Assembly: GCA_035315065.1 (NCBI GenBank)
Contig: DATFYM010000026.1
Location: 17,683-81,682 of the forward strand
Direction of reading: 5' to 3'
Length of the DNA: 64,000 bases
DNA from: DATFYM01 sp035315065
GTDB lineage: Bacteria; Acidobacteriota; Terriglobia; UBA7540
Part shown: in pieces, positions 42,461-52,150 of the stretch
How the letters are laid out: each line of letters begins with the position of its first letter
Position numbering within the stretch: position 1 is the first letter of the stretch
Made by a program: the position numbers and the translations under genes
Notes under the pieces: generated by a model
What the model was told of the DNA's origin: nothing
Database searches by the model: none
Seen by the model: the letters and a program-made list of their open reading frames with translations, nothing else

Positions 42461-44891
42461 ACTCGTAGCGTAGCGCCACCATCGGATCCACTTTCGCTGC
42501 CCAGCGCGCCGGGACGTAGGCCGCCAGCGCCGCCACCACCGCCAGCAGCGCCGTGATGCCCGCGAAAGCCGGCAGATCCATGCGCACGACGCCAAGGAGC
42601 ACGGTGGTGAGCAGGCGAGTCATGGCCAGTGCCCCCACCACCCCGATGCCCAGGCCGATGGCCGATAGTTTTGCGGCGTAGCCTATCACCAGTTTGAGCA
42701 CGTCGGCCCGCCTGGCTCCGAGCGCCATGCGCACGCCGATTTCGTGTGTGCGCTGCAGAACGGAATACGCCATGACGGCGAAGATACCGGCCGCCGCCAG
42801 CACCAGGGCAAGAACCCCAAAAAGAGTCATCGTGCGCGCCGAGTACTCCACACCGCTGACATCGTCGGAGATGAGCTGTTCGAGCGAGCGTGGGTCGTAG
42901 GGAGGCTGCTCCGAATCGAGACTCAACACCTGGGAGCGCGTTGCCGCCACCAAGGCGAGAGGATCGCCCGGCGTGCGGACCACCACGCCGGTGGAGGCCT
43001 GCGGCGCCTGGGCCAGCGGGAAGTACGCTGTCAAGTCTGTCCGTTTGTCCCACGGTGACGGCCGGACGCTTCCCACCACGCCCACGACCGTTCGCCACGG
43101 CCCGTTATTCTCCGGCCGGCCAAACCTGAGGCGTTTGCCCATGGCCTCCTCATGAGGCCAGATTTGGCGCGCCAAGCCCTCGCTGATGTCCACTACCAGC
43201 GGCGCGTCCGGGCCGTCTTGCGGTGAAAGGAAGCGGCCCTTGATCAGGGACACCCGGAGGACGCGGAAAAAGCCGGGGGTGACGGATTGTTCGCCTGTCG
43301 AGCGGATCTCTCCGGGCGCAGCAGGAGGCTCGCCCTCGGCGCTATACGGCGTCGAGTCCCAGCCCCACCAGCCTCCTGGCACGGCGGTGACGGCCCCGGC
43401 CGACTCTACGCCGGGGAGCGACTCAAGCCTCGGGATCAACTGCTCGTAAAATCCTCTGACGCGATCCGGGTTGCTGTATTTCGACTCGGCCAGCGAAATG
43501 CGGAAGGTAAGCACATGACTGCGATCGAAACCCATCTCCTCCTTGGCCACATTGCGAAAGCCCGTGACCATAAGCCCTGCCGAGACCAGCAAAACCAAGG
43601 CCAGGGCTATTTCGGTGACGACCAGCAAGGATCTCAGACGGCGCCGGCCGGGGCTCGCAGTTCCGCCGCGCGTGCCTTCTTTCAGCACGTCGTTCAAGTT
43701 AGGGCGCGAAACATGCACGGCCGGCACGACCCCCGCCAGAATCCCGGCCAGCAAAGCCACCGCGATCGTGAACACCAGCACATGCCAATCCGGCTGAAGG
43801 TGCTTCAGCCCCGGCACGTGCTGCACAATGAAAGGTGGAATGCTGCTTTGGCTGAGGCCCACATACCAGTCGGCGAGGAGCAGCCCACCCACGCCGCCCA
43901 GCAAAGAAACCAGGGTGCTCTCCACCATCAATTGCCGGGTAACCCGCCAACGGCTGGCGCCGAGCGCTAAGCGGACGGCGATCTCCTTCTGGCGCCCGGT
44001 GACCCGCGCCAGAAGCAGGTTGGCCACGTTGGCGCAGGCCAGCAGAAGCACAAAACCGGCGGCACCCATCAAGACTCCGACAAACTGCTTGGAGCCGTAC
44101 GTGAGGTCATCCACCAGGCCCACCACGCGCGCGCTGTGGCCGGCATTAGTCTCGGGGTACTCGTGGCCCAGCCGGGCGGCGATGGACTCGAGATCGTCTT
44201 GCGCCTTCGCCTTGGAGACTCCAGGCTTTAGCCGTCCAAAAACCTCCAGAGTGTGATTGGCCCGGTCGGACGCCTCTTTCACCGTGAAATCGAGGGGCGC
44301 CCAGGCGTCGGCCCCGACGGGAAAATCGAAGTCCGACGGCATGATTCCAATCACCGTGTACTTCTGGCCGCTCAGAAGCACGTTCTTGCCGACCATCGAC
44401 GGGTCGCCACCGAGATGCCTCTGCCAGAACCCGTGGCTGAGGACAACTACGTTGCTGCGTCCTGTCCCAAAGTTATCAGCGGCAACGGTGCGGCCCAACT
44501 GGGCCGGTATACCCAGCAAAGGGAAGAAGTCGGCACTGACCTGAAACCCCTCGAGGCGCTCTGCCAAGTCCTCGCCCGTCAGATTGACGTTCCATCCTCG
44601 GAGGGCGGCAAGCACCTCGAATCCTTTCGCCTGCTCGTGCCAGTCGCGGAAATTGGCCGCGGCAACTGACATGTGATCCCGATTCTGTTTGGGTACCGTT
44701 TCCCAGACAGTTACGGCCCGGTCGAGGTCTTGAAACGCAAAGGGGTGCAGTAACATCGCGTTGATGGAGCTGTACATCGACGTGTTGGCGCCAATACCCA
44801 GCGCCAGCGCGACAATCGCCACCGCCGTGAAGCCGGGGCTCTTCTTCAACATTCGAAGGCCATACTTCAAGTCTTGCAACAGAGTTCCCAT
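42459..44891 (-). CDS. ADOP-family MacB/FtsX permease, copy 3
   Basis: 810 residues: MGTLLQDLKYGLRMLKKSPGFTAVA leader, FtsX block 1 (FVLLLACANVANLLLARVTGRQKEIAVRLALGASRW), a second block (SVLQRTHEIGVRMALGARRADVL), and DPMVALRYE at the end. GGAGG 5 bases before the ATG. Upstream of it, copies 3 and 4 are separated by a GAGTGACAAGTG hairpin. Confidence 0.88.
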   Translation of the reverse strand: MGTLLQDLKYGLRMLKKSPGFTAVAIVALALGIGANTSMYSSINAMLLHPFAFQDLDRAVTVWETVPKQNRDHMSVAAANFRDWHEQAKGFEVLAALRGWNVNLTGEDLAERLEGFQVSADFFPLLGIPAQLGRTVAADNFGTGRSNVVVLSHGFWQRHLGGDPSMVGKNVLLSGQKYTVIGIMPSDFDFPVGADAWAPLDFTVKEASDRANHTLEVFGRLKPGVSKAKAQDDLESIAARLGHEYPETNAGHSARVVGLVDDLTYGSKQFVGVLMGAAGFVLLLACANVANLLLARVTGRQKEIAVRLALGASRWRVTRQLMVESTLVSLLGGVGGLLLADWYVGLSQSSIPPFIVQHVPGLKHLQPDWHVLVFTIAVALLAGILAGVVPAVHVSRPNLNDVLKEGTRGGTASPGRRRLRSLLVVTEIALALVLLVSAGLMVTGFRNVAKEEMGFDRSHVLTFRISLAESKYSNPDRVRGFYEQLIPRLESLPGVESAGAVTAVPGGWWGWDSTPYSAEGEPPAAPGEIRSTGEQSVTPGFFRVLRVSLIKGRFLSPQDGPDAPLVVDISEGLARQIWPHEEAMGKRLRFGRPENNGPWRTVVGVVGSVRPSPWDKRTDLTAYFPLAQAPQASTGVVVRTPGDPLALVAATRSQVLSLDSEQPPYDPRSLEQLISDDVSGVEYSARTMTLFGVLALVLAAAGIFAVMAYSVLQRTHEIGVRMALGARRADVLKLVIGYAAKLSAIGLGIGVVGALAMTRLLTTVLLGVVRMDLPAFAGITALLAVVAALAAYVPARWAAKVDPMVALRYE

Positions 44892-44909
44892 TGCTACCTC
44901 CCCTCAGGA

Positions 44910-44998
44910 AGTGGCCAGTGACAAGTGACGAGCCGAAGACCAGGAGGACGACAACATCAGGTGGTTTCTTAAACTCGTCACTTGCCACTCGTCACTCG
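44910..44998. repeat. Inverted repeat, AGTGACGAGTGG-unit family
   Basis: Left arm AGTGGCCAGTGACAAGTGAC (44910-44932), right arm ACTCGTCACTTGCCACTCGT (44973-44998). Sits between permease copies 3 and 4; the right arm overlaps the stop region of copy 4. Confidence 0.8.
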
Positions 44999-47397
44999 TA
45001 CCTAAGCGCCACCATCGGATCTACTTTTGCCGCCCGACGTCCCGGAATGTAGCTCGCTGCCAGGGTCACCAGGACCAGAACGGCTGGAATGCTTATGAAC
45101 ACGGTGACGTCGCGGGGACTAACGCCATAGAGCAGCGATCCGATGAATCGGGTAATGGCCAGCGCCGCCGGGATTCCCACCGCCACTCCCGCGCCCGCCA
45201 GCAACGCACCCCTGCTTACGACAAGCTCGAAAACGTCCCTACGGGATGCACCGAGGGCAACTCGGATACCGATTTCGTGCAGCCGCTGGGTGACCGAGTA
45301 CGCGGTAATGCCGTAGATTCCGATAGCCGCCAGTACCAGTGCAAAGCCCGCAAAGCCGGCCAGGAATGCGGTCATCAGCCTCGACTGAGAGACTGAATCG
45401 GATACCACTTGACGCATGGTGCGCAGTTTCAAGATCGGGACGTCACGATCGAGCGTTTGCACCTGCCCGCGAACTATGGCCGCAAGTTTGGCCGGATCGC
45501 CCGTGGTCCGCAACGCCACCCACATCACACTCGCCGGCGACTGCGCGTGCGGACGGTAGACTCCGGGCATGGGGGGCTTCATCGGTTGTTGACTCTTATA
45601 GGAACCGACCACGCCGACGATCGTCCGCCAGTGGCCGTCGTACTCGTCCTTGAACCGGTGCCCGATCGGGTCCTCATGGGGAAAGAACTGCCGGGCAAGT
45701 GTGTGGTTGATCACCGCCACGGGCAACGCGGCGGCCGTATCACGCTCGTCGAAGTCGCGCCCACGCACCACCGGAATTCCCATGGCGCGGAAGAAACCTG
45801 GGGTCGAAGTATTGTACTGCACCAGGGTAGCCTGCCAATCCTCAGGCTTCGGACGGCCCTCAATCTCTAATTTGCCGCCGGTCATGCCGCCCGTCATGGG
45901 AAGCGTCATGACCGCAGCCGCCGCATCCACGCCCGGCGCCGTCCGTAAGTTGGCAAGCAGTTCCTGGTAAAACGCCGTGATCCGTGGCGACGTGGAGTAC
46001 TTCGCGTAGGGAGGGTCAAGCGCAAACGTGAGCACGTGCTCGATGCGGAGCCCGGTGTCCAGACGGAGGACGAAGATCAGATCCTTGACGAGCAGTCCGG
46101 CGCCCACCAGCAGCACGAGCGACAAGGCCACCTCTCCGGCAACCAGGGAAGAGAGAATCCGCCGGCGCGAGCGCGCCCCGCTCCAGGCGTTGGCGTCACC
46201 TTTGAGTGCCGCGTTCAGGTCGGTCTTGGAGCCGTGCCACGCCGGAGTCAATCCAAACAGAATCCCGGTCAACAGCGATAGCGCCAGCGTGAAAGCGAGT
46301 ACGTCGGTGTTGAGGCCCAGTGTAGCGTCCAGCGCCATTTCTGCCGGCGCGGCGGCACGGAGCACGCCCATGAGCCACTCGGCGAACAGCAGGCCGAGGC
46401 TGCCGCCGGCGACAGCAAGCAGTACGCTTTCCGTCAGCATCTGGCGCACAATCCGCCCACGACTGGCGCCGAGCGAGGCGCGAATGGCAATCTCCTTGGC
46501 CCGGCCCGAAGCTCGCGCCAACAGCAAGCCGGCCACATTCACGCACGCCAGCAGCAGCACAAAAGCCACCGCCGCAAAGAGCACGAGGATCGGCATCTGC
46601 GTCTGCTCGGCGATTGCCCGGCCAATCGGCATCACGGCCACGCCCCAGCCTTTGTTGCTCTCCGGATACTCCTGCGCGAGGCGGCCCGCAATGGTGGTCA
46701 TGTCGGCTTGGGCACGCTCCACGGTGACCCCCGGCTTCAGGCGCGCAATCACGTCGTACATGTGTACGAAACGACCGACGCCCATTTGGTCCCCCAAAGG
46801 CGCGAGGAACTCGCAGGTTCTGATGCCGGGGAAAGCGAACCCGCTTGGAAGGACCCCGATGATCGTATAAGCTTGGCCGTCCAGGGCCATGGTGCGCCCG
46901 AGAACTTCCGAGTTTCCGGCGAAGCGCTGCTGCCAAGCCGCGTAGCTCAGCACAGCGACATGTGGTCCCCCCGGTTTGTTTTCTTCGGCCGTGAAGAATC
47001 GCCCCAGAACCGGCTGGACACCAAGCACCCGCAGAAAACCCTCGGTGGTCGTGCCGCCCTCAATGCGTTGCGGCTCACCTTGGCCGGTCAAGGTGTACGC
47101 GCCCTCCCACGGGACGATCGCCATCTCTTCGAACACCACATTTTGCTGCCGCCAGTCGGTGAAATCGGTATAACCGGTGCCGCTGTTGTTCCCGCTCACG
47201 TGGCGCGCCTCTACCCACAGGATGCGGTCCGGCTGCGGAAATGGATAGGGGCTGAGTAATAGGGCGTTGACAGCGCTGAAAATCGCCGTGTTGGCCCCAA
47301 TTCCAAGGGCCAAAGTCAGGACCGCCACCAACGTGAAGCCGGGACTCTTGGCAAGCGTGCGGACACCGTAGCGGATATCTTGCAGCAGACTTCCCAT
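44992..47397 (-). CDS. ADOP-family MacB/FtsX permease, copy 4
   Basis: 801 residues from MGSLLQDIRYGVRTLAKSPGF. FtsX block 1 (FVLLLACVNVAGLLLARASGRAKEIAIRASLGASRG), MacB-like second domain, block 2 (SVTQRLHEIGIRVALGASRRDVF), and DPMVALRYE. ATG at 47397 with GAGG upstream is better than a GTG 6 bases earlier. First gene of the permease series in the direction of transcription. Confidence 0.88.
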   Translation of the reverse strand: MGSLLQDIRYGVRTLAKSPGFTLVAVLTLALGIGANTAIFSAVNALLLSPYPFPQPDRILWVEARHVSGNNSGTGYTDFTDWRQQNVVFEEMAIVPWEGAYTLTGQGEPQRIEGGTTTEGFLRVLGVQPVLGRFFTAEENKPGGPHVAVLSYAAWQQRFAGNSEVLGRTMALDGQAYTIIGVLPSGFAFPGIRTCEFLAPLGDQMGVGRFVHMYDVIARLKPGVTVERAQADMTTIAGRLAQEYPESNKGWGVAVMPIGRAIAEQTQMPILVLFAAVAFVLLLACVNVAGLLLARASGRAKEIAIRASLGASRGRIVRQMLTESVLLAVAGGSLGLLFAEWLMGVLRAAAPAEMALDATLGLNTDVLAFTLALSLLTGILFGLTPAWHGSKTDLNAALKGDANAWSGARSRRRILSSLVAGEVALSLVLLVGAGLLVKDLIFVLRLDTGLRIEHVLTFALDPPYAKYSTSPRITAFYQELLANLRTAPGVDAAAAVMTLPMTGGMTGGKLEIEGRPKPEDWQATLVQYNTSTPGFFRAMGIPVVRGRDFDERDTAAALPVAVINHTLARQFFPHEDPIGHRFKDEYDGHWRTIVGVVGSYKSQQPMKPPMPGVYRPHAQSPASVMWVALRTTGDPAKLAAIVRGQVQTLDRDVPILKLRTMRQVVSDSVSQSRLMTAFLAGFAGFALVLAAIGIYGITAYSVTQRLHEIGIRVALGASRRDVFELVVSRGALLAGAGVAVGIPAALAITRFIGSLLYGVSPRDVTVFISIPAVLVLVTLAASYIPGRRAAKVDPMVALRYE

Positions 47398-47924
47398 GAC
47401 CACCTCAGTTCTCGTACTCCCCTGAATGTCCTGGTTTGCACTTAGGACTCCGTTTTCTTCACCTATCTAACTTGCTGCGCTCGCTTGAGATAGGCGAGAC
47501 CGAACAGGAAAATCGGCGAGGGCGTCTTGTCCGTTTGCGGAACGGAGTGTCCGCAGCCGGACATGCGCCAATATCACCACGGGGCCCGGGATTCGCAGAG
47601 GAAGATTGGGTTCTGGGATTTGTTCTGCGAACCCCGAAGCCTGAATCCCGAACCCCTCTTATCCTCATCGTATTTGTCAAATGCAGCTCTAACCTAGCCT
47701 TGACAGGAGCCGATAAAGTGCCTCAATCTGAGTATGGAAGAGAAGCAGTCTGGAGGCAATGCTGACTGTGGTAGAGCTTTAGCATCCGATGCAATCTATC
47801 AACTCACCAAGGCGTTGACTGGTCCAAAGGAACGATTGGGGAGGCATTCAGGGCAGCCTAAAACCGAGTTCGAATGCATCTTGAATGCTCGCCCTCGTCT
47901 TACCAACTGGAAAGGACAACTCCA
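47398..47924. other. Intergenic region with a short inverted repeat
   Basis: A GGGATTCGCAGAGG/TCTGCGAACCCCG...GAATCCCG inverted repeat at 47585-47650 (family at 14.1-14.2 kb). Nothing else assignable; open frames have no supporting signal. Confidence 0.45.
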
Positions 47925-48122
47925 ATGCCGGCCGTGAAAGACCTTGCCAAAATCCTTGCCGACGTACCCCCTGGCGCGTGGGTCGCAATCTCCAGTGATG
48001 AGGAACGGGTACTGAGTTATGACGCGGATTTCAACGAGGCAATGAGGAAAGGGAAGGAGATGGGAGAAAAGGAACCCATCATGATACGTGTGCCAGAGAA
48101 AGACGCAACGCTGTTCCTCTAA
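47925..48122 (+). CDS. DUF5678-like small protein
   Basis: 65 residues: AKILADVPPGAWVAISSDEERVLSYDADFNEAMRKGKEMGEKEPIMIRVPEKD. The WVAIS..EERVLSYD pattern, repeated nearly as KEPIMIRVPE, fits DUF5678. AAGGA lies 8 bases before the ATG at 47925; an upstream extension to 47874 lacks one. Next, 12 bases after the stop, comes a retropepsin-like gene. The two usually travel together in bacteria; role unknown. Confidence 0.6.
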   Translation: MPAVKDLAKILADVPPGAWVAISSDEERVLSYDADFNEAMRKGKEMGEKEPIMIRVPEKDATLFL

Positions 48123-48134
48123 AAGACTGCCGAA

Positions 48135-48575
48135 ATGCCCCAATCTGTCGTTTTCCCTTACGTACCGTTTGCAATCGGTCCAAGCCCCGCCTTCCCTCAG
48201 GGTCGCACTGCGCTGAGACCGGTTGTACGGGTGACGCTTGCGAACGGACAGCAGAGAGTCGCTTGTTATGCGATTGTCGATTCGGGGGCCGACAACTGCG
48301 TTTTCCCTCTCCCATTTGTTCAACCCCTTGGCCTGAACCCGCTGTTGGCCTCCGCTGAGTCAACGTGCGGTGTCGGAAGTTATGCCGTCCCCACCTACTT
48401 CTGGGACATCGTAGTTCATTTGCACGGCACTTCCATCAGCTTCCCGGTGCGTGCCGGATTTACTGATGGACTCAATCGCATTGGGCTCGGCTTGCTCGGT
48501 CAAGATGGCTATTTCAATCGTTTCGGTGTGAGGTTTGACTTGTGCAGGTCTGCCACTTTTCAAATAGAAGGGTGA
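48135..48575 (+). CDS. Retropepsin-like aspartic protease
   Basis: 146 residues with the protease motif YAIVDSGADNCVFP (D-S-G triad, strand psi structure) near residues 45-58, then a second half with IVVHLHGTSISFPVRAGF and GLGLLGQDGYFNRFGVRFD. Retropepsins act as homodimers, each subunit giving one Asp. Small cytosolic enzyme of unknown substrate, likely co-transcribed with the DUF5678-like gene just upstream. Confidence 0.72.
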   Translation: MPQSVVFPYVPFAIGPSPAFPQGRTALRPVVRVTLANGQQRVACYAIVDSGADNCVFPLPFVQPLGLNPLLASAESTCGVGSYAVPTYFWDIVVHLHGTSISFPVRAGFTDGLNRIGLGLLGQDGYFNRFGVRFDLCRSATFQIEG

Positions 48576-48688
48576 TAGGTCCGTGCACGTTCTACCTTTC
48601 TGGTTTGCCTTCCTCCGCACTCTCATTCCTTTCCATCAGGGTCACCGAAAAGGTAAAATCCGCACGGTAGACCAACCGGGAGGACCCC

Positions 48689-49927
48689 ATGTTAACGTGG
48701 CGCGCTCCGTGGTGGATGTATATGGTAGCGGCACTCTATGTGCTCACGTTCCTTTTCAATGCGCGGCAGGAGGCATGGGGGCCTGCCAATGCAGGATGGG
48801 TGCCTTCCTGGCCTACTTTGAAAGTCGCCGGCGTGACGCCAAGCCTAGCCATGGATACGGCAGGGGTAAGGCCAGGCGACGTGCTGGAAGCGGTCGATGG
48901 GCAACCCCTCACCGGGATGCCCGGCTGGTTTTTGGCGAGAGCGCACTTTGAGCGAGACAGTCCGATAGAGCTTCAGGTCCGGCGCGGCGACCAACACCTG
49001 CGGCTGCGGATGGTAATCGCTGCACCCTCTTGGCGCACTTGGGACGGAGCGCATTCTCTCGCCGTGGTGGCATTTTACTTTGCCCGCTTCGTCATGCTGC
49101 TGTTGGCGATCCTCGTCGCTTTCAGCCGTCCCGATCAGCTCAGCGCTCGTCTTGCCGCCCTCATGCTTGCCGTCGGAGCAGTAGCTGAGGGGTATCCAAG
49201 TCCGGGATGGGCGGCTGCGCTTCGTCACTTGCCCGTGGTGCTGGCCCTTCCTATCTGTTTGGCCACGGCCTCCTGCTTACTGGCATCGTTGATTTGGGTG
49301 GCCTTTTTTGCCAGCTTCCCCCGACCTCGACTTTGGCCGCGGCGGCGATGGGCGCTGGTGCTCTCGCCTCTGGTAATCCTGGCACCTCCGATCGTGGCCT
49401 CGGCCATCGCGCTTATCTACACGCCATCTCTTTTGGCTAGGCCTTGGCCGGTGACGCTTTCGGTGGCCGCAGTGCGCATAGTACAGGATATCGCCGGCGT
49501 CGCCCCGTTGTTGTACCTCAACGTACTGCCGCTCCCTCAGCCGATCATGCAGGCGAGGCTGCTGGAGGCATGGCTCGCGCTCAATGTGCTGTATTTCACC
49601 GCTGGCTTCCTGATGTTGACGGGGAGCCTTCGCGGCCTTGAGCCGCAGGCTCGGCGACGTGCGGGTGCGCTGTGGTTTGCGCTGGTCATTTTTGGAGTCA
49701 TAACCGTCCGCAATGTCTTCATGAGAAACTGGACCAGTTGGTTCGGAAGCGCGCCGCCAATGTTGTTTTCAGATGCGAGCTTCGTGGAAGACGCGGTCAG
49801 GTTCCTGTTCCTGCTTGTGCCGCTGACGCTGGCGTATTGCGTTCTCTTCCAAGGGCGACGCGCCGCGAGTGGGCCGGCACGAGAGTCTACCAGCGGTCTC
49901 GGTCTTCACGCCAATGGAGCGAGATAA
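48689..49927 (+). CDS. PDZ-domain integral membrane protein, probably truncated
   Basis: 412 residues. One N-terminal helix (WMYMVAALYVLTFLF), a PDZ-like domain (GVTPSLAMDTAGVRPGDVLEAVDGQPLTGMPGWFLARAHFERDSPIELQVRRG), then six or seven helices. In Acidobacteria this PDZ-7TM module normally precedes a SpoIIE-type phosphatase or histidine kinase domain, entered through a segment beginning LTLAYxVLRHR. Here the sequence departs after LVPLTLAYCVLFQGRR and stops, so the catalytic part is missing. GGGAGGA precedes the ATG. Confidence 0.7.
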   Translation: MLTWRAPWWMYMVAALYVLTFLFNARQEAWGPANAGWVPSWPTLKVAGVTPSLAMDTAGVRPGDVLEAVDGQPLTGMPGWFLARAHFERDSPIELQVRRGDQHLRLRMVIAAPSWRTWDGAHSLAVVAFYFARFVMLLLAILVAFSRPDQLSARLAALMLAVGAVAEGYPSPGWAAALRHLPVVLALPICLATASCLLASLIWVAFFASFPRPRLWPRRRWALVLSPLVILAPPIVASAIALIYTPSLLARPWPVTLSVAAVRIVQDIAGVAPLLYLNVLPLPQPIMQARLLEAWLALNVLYFTAGFLMLTGSLRGLEPQARRRAGALWFALVIFGVITVRNVFMRNWTSWFGSAPPMLFSDASFVEDAVRFLFLLVPLTLAYCVLFQGRRAASGPARESTSGLGLHANGAR

Positions 49928-50561
49928 GCCAACCTTTCTCCACGTTCTCAGCCTTTCCGAAAGCACTGGCCTACGGCAGTCAATCCCACATGAAGATGTC
50001 TTTTGTTTCTTGACGTTTCCCATTTTCCTCTGCGCCTCTGCGCCTCTGTGTCTCTGTATCTCTGTGTTGAAGCTCCTTCGCAATTATCTCACACCTTCTT
50101 GCGCCCTGGGCTACTCTCAGCCGGCCCTCCGGGCCTTGGGACACCCGCCCGCCGTCGAATCCGGCATGGAACTGCGTCTTCCAATCGTCAATCGTCAATC
50201 GTCAATCAGCAATCGTCAATGTTAGTCAGTGTGGTAACATGCCACACTTTTTCGATTTTTCGATGTTGGGGACTGTTTTTGTCATCCTAAGCCATTGATT
50301 CTATACGGCATAATAAAGTGTCTCATGTGTCTCATTTGTCTCCATTGTCTCATTTTGGGGTGCTAGCGTTGACTGGTAAGGCTCGAAACAGCACCGTTTT
50401 CGGTCTGCCATCGAGCCTCCAGTGGCGAGTGGCGAGTGACTAGTGACTAGTGACTAGTTCGTTGGGATGGCGTGCTGGCGTTGGACGGGACGCCACCGAC
50501 CCCTGGGGACTAGCCACTAGCCACTAACCACTAGCCACTTCGAGTTAGAGGAGACATCATC
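49928..50561. repeat. Repeat-rich intergenic region
   Basis: Contains: GCGCCTCTGTGTCTCTGTAT units (50034-50068) followed by GAAGCTCCTTCGCAATTATC (shared with 2911-2930); CAATCGTCAATCGTCAATCG (50182-50220); and an inverted repeat, left CAGTGGCGAGTGGCGAGTGA (50420-50457), right CTAGCCACTAGCCACTAACC (50505-50539). The last arm ends 22 bases before the next gene. Confidence 0.75.
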
Positions 50562-51167
50562 ATGAGAAGAACGAAGACTAGATCCAAGCCCTTAACAGAT
50601 AGGGAGATGGAAGCACGACGGGAGAATGCACAGAAGTCGACCGGTCCCCGCACCGAGATGGGCAAGGAGCGCGTCCGCGCCAATGCTGTCAAGAGCGGCT
50701 ATCACGCCGACAAGATCGCCTATCAGGCCATGATCGCCTTGGGCGAGGACCCGAAAGAGTATGCCGAAGCCTACGCCGTCGTGTACGAACAGATGTCGCC
50801 CCAGAACGGCGGGCAGGTGCTGATGGTGGAGGACGTGGCCGTTTTGCGATGGCAACAGAACCGCAACCAGCGGGGACAGGCGGGGCTGATCGGACTGCAG
50901 TTGGAGGATTTGACCCGGCGGCGCAACAAGCAGTGGCAGACCTACGAGCGGTCGTTGGACGACACCCCGCAGGAGCAGGTGGTCGCCCACGGCATCGCCT
51001 CCCTGCCCGACTCCAAGGGCAAATTGGAGCGGATCAACGACCTGCTGGAGACTCGCCTTCGAGCAGGCGAAGAAGGGGAAATACGACGACGCGGACGCGG
51101 TGCTGACGATGGTCTACGGCAAGGAAAGCGATTCCATGCACACGGCGAGGCTCCGCGGCCGGATTGA
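50562..51167 (+). CDS. STGPRT-motif protein, N-terminal part of a frameshifted gene
   Basis: The frame starts MRRTKTRSKPLTDREMEARR, contains STGPRTEMGKERVRANAVKSGYHADK, a widespread short motif of unknown role in Acidobacteria and Planctomycetes, and continues with helical sequence. After about residue 163 the residues (RAGEEGEIRRRGRG) are in the wrong frame; the +1 frame gives LAFEQAKKGKYDDADAV and continues in the next entry. GAGGAG is 8 bases before the ATG. Confidence 0.6.
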   Translation: MRRTKTRSKPLTDREMEARRENAQKSTGPRTEMGKERVRANAVKSGYHADKIAYQAMIALGEDPKEYAEAYAVVYEQMSPQNGGQVLMVEDVAVLRWQQNRNQRGQAGLIGLQLEDLTRRRNKQWQTYERSLDDTPQEQVVAHGIASLPDSKGKLERINDLLETRLRAGEEGEIRRRGRGADDGLRQGKRFHAHGEAPRPD

Positions 51168-51612
51168 GGACTTGACGGAGAGCCCGGACGGGCCCACGGC
51201 GAAGGAGGAGAAGAAGTGTCTGCTGGACGAACTGAACGAGGAGCGGATGAAGTGGAACGCGGCCTGGCTGGAGCATTTGGAGAGCCTGCGGCCGCCCAGC
51301 CAAGCGGAGATTAACGCCTGCTTCGTGCCGCAAGGGAAGGCTTGGCGGGCGCTGACCCGGCAGGCGGCGTCGCTGGACCAGCGCATCGACAAGAAGATGC
51401 GGCTTTACTGGGAGACGCAGAAAAAGGACCGGGAGCGGATCGTGCGGCGGTACGAAGAGGAAAAGTTGGAGGCGACCCCGGAAGAGGCGGCAGCGGAGCA
51501 GGAGGCGAAGGAGTTCACTGAGAAGCTGATGGGGCTGATCCGGGAGATGAACGCGAAACTGAAGGCGACCGAGGAGGCCCTGGGTTGTAGTAAGGGATTC
51601 AATCGGAGCTGA
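51100..51612 (+). CDS. C-terminal coiled-coil part of the frameshifted STGPRT-motif gene
   Basis: Continues the preceding frame by a +1 shift near 51050-51056. Rich in charged helices (NEERMKWNAAWLEHLESL, RRYEEEKLEATPEEAAAEQEAKEF), consistent with a coiled coil. The apparent start at 51100 is not a real start. Function unknown. Confidence 0.55.
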   Translation: MLTMVYGKESDSMHTARLRGRIEDLTESPDGPTAKEEKKCLLDELNEERMKWNAAWLEHLESLRPPSQAEINACFVPQGKAWRALTRQAASLDQRIDKKMRLYWETQKKDRERIVRRYEEEKLEATPEEAAAEQEAKEFTEKLMGLIREMNAKLKATEEALGCSKGFNRS

Positions 51613-51640
51613 GGAGGGTTTAGACGCGAAGAGAAGAGAA

Positions 51641-51826
51641 ATCAAAAAGCAAAAAGCAAAAATGAGAAAGCAAGAATGAAGGCGCGTGACACGTCGAGAG
51701 GATTGGTGCGTCAACCAGCCTTCAGCTATCAGCGATCAGCTATCAGCAAGACCAAGCGGGGCTCTTCCTGAGAGCTGAAAGCTGAAAGCTGACGGGCTAA
51801 GGCCTGAGCTGACGGCTGATGGCTGG
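51641..51826. repeat. Repeats upstream of the giant kinase
   Basis: 51641-51680 holds AAAAAGCAAAAAGCAAA units; 51721-51748 TCAGCTATCAGCGATCAGCT and 51768-51826 its reverse-complement type (AGAGCTGAAAGCTGAAAGCT, GCTGACGGCTGATGGCTGG). The second pair belongs to the CAGCTATCAGC family. Confidence 0.7.
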
Positions 51827-52150
51827 CACGTGCGGTGCCTTCCCCGTTTGTGGCGAGAAATCCGGACTCAAGCGACGCGGCCTGGGCGCCGATAAGTCAG
51901 CATGACTGGTCCCTCGCCAACTTTTGGCTTCGGGTCCGGCAGCGTTGAGAGATTTGCGATGCTTCATCGATTGATGGTAGGAATGGCCAAGCCCCTAACC
52001 CGTGCAGAAGCGGAACAGCGCGCGCGGCAGGCACTGACCCCGGCCGCGCCTCGGAGTGCGGTAGCGCAGCTACGGCCTTGGCGCTTGGCTTTGCCCTCGG
52101 CGCGAAAGGCGGCAGCCCCGCTGCCGCAATCCAAAAGGCAGCTATCGGGA

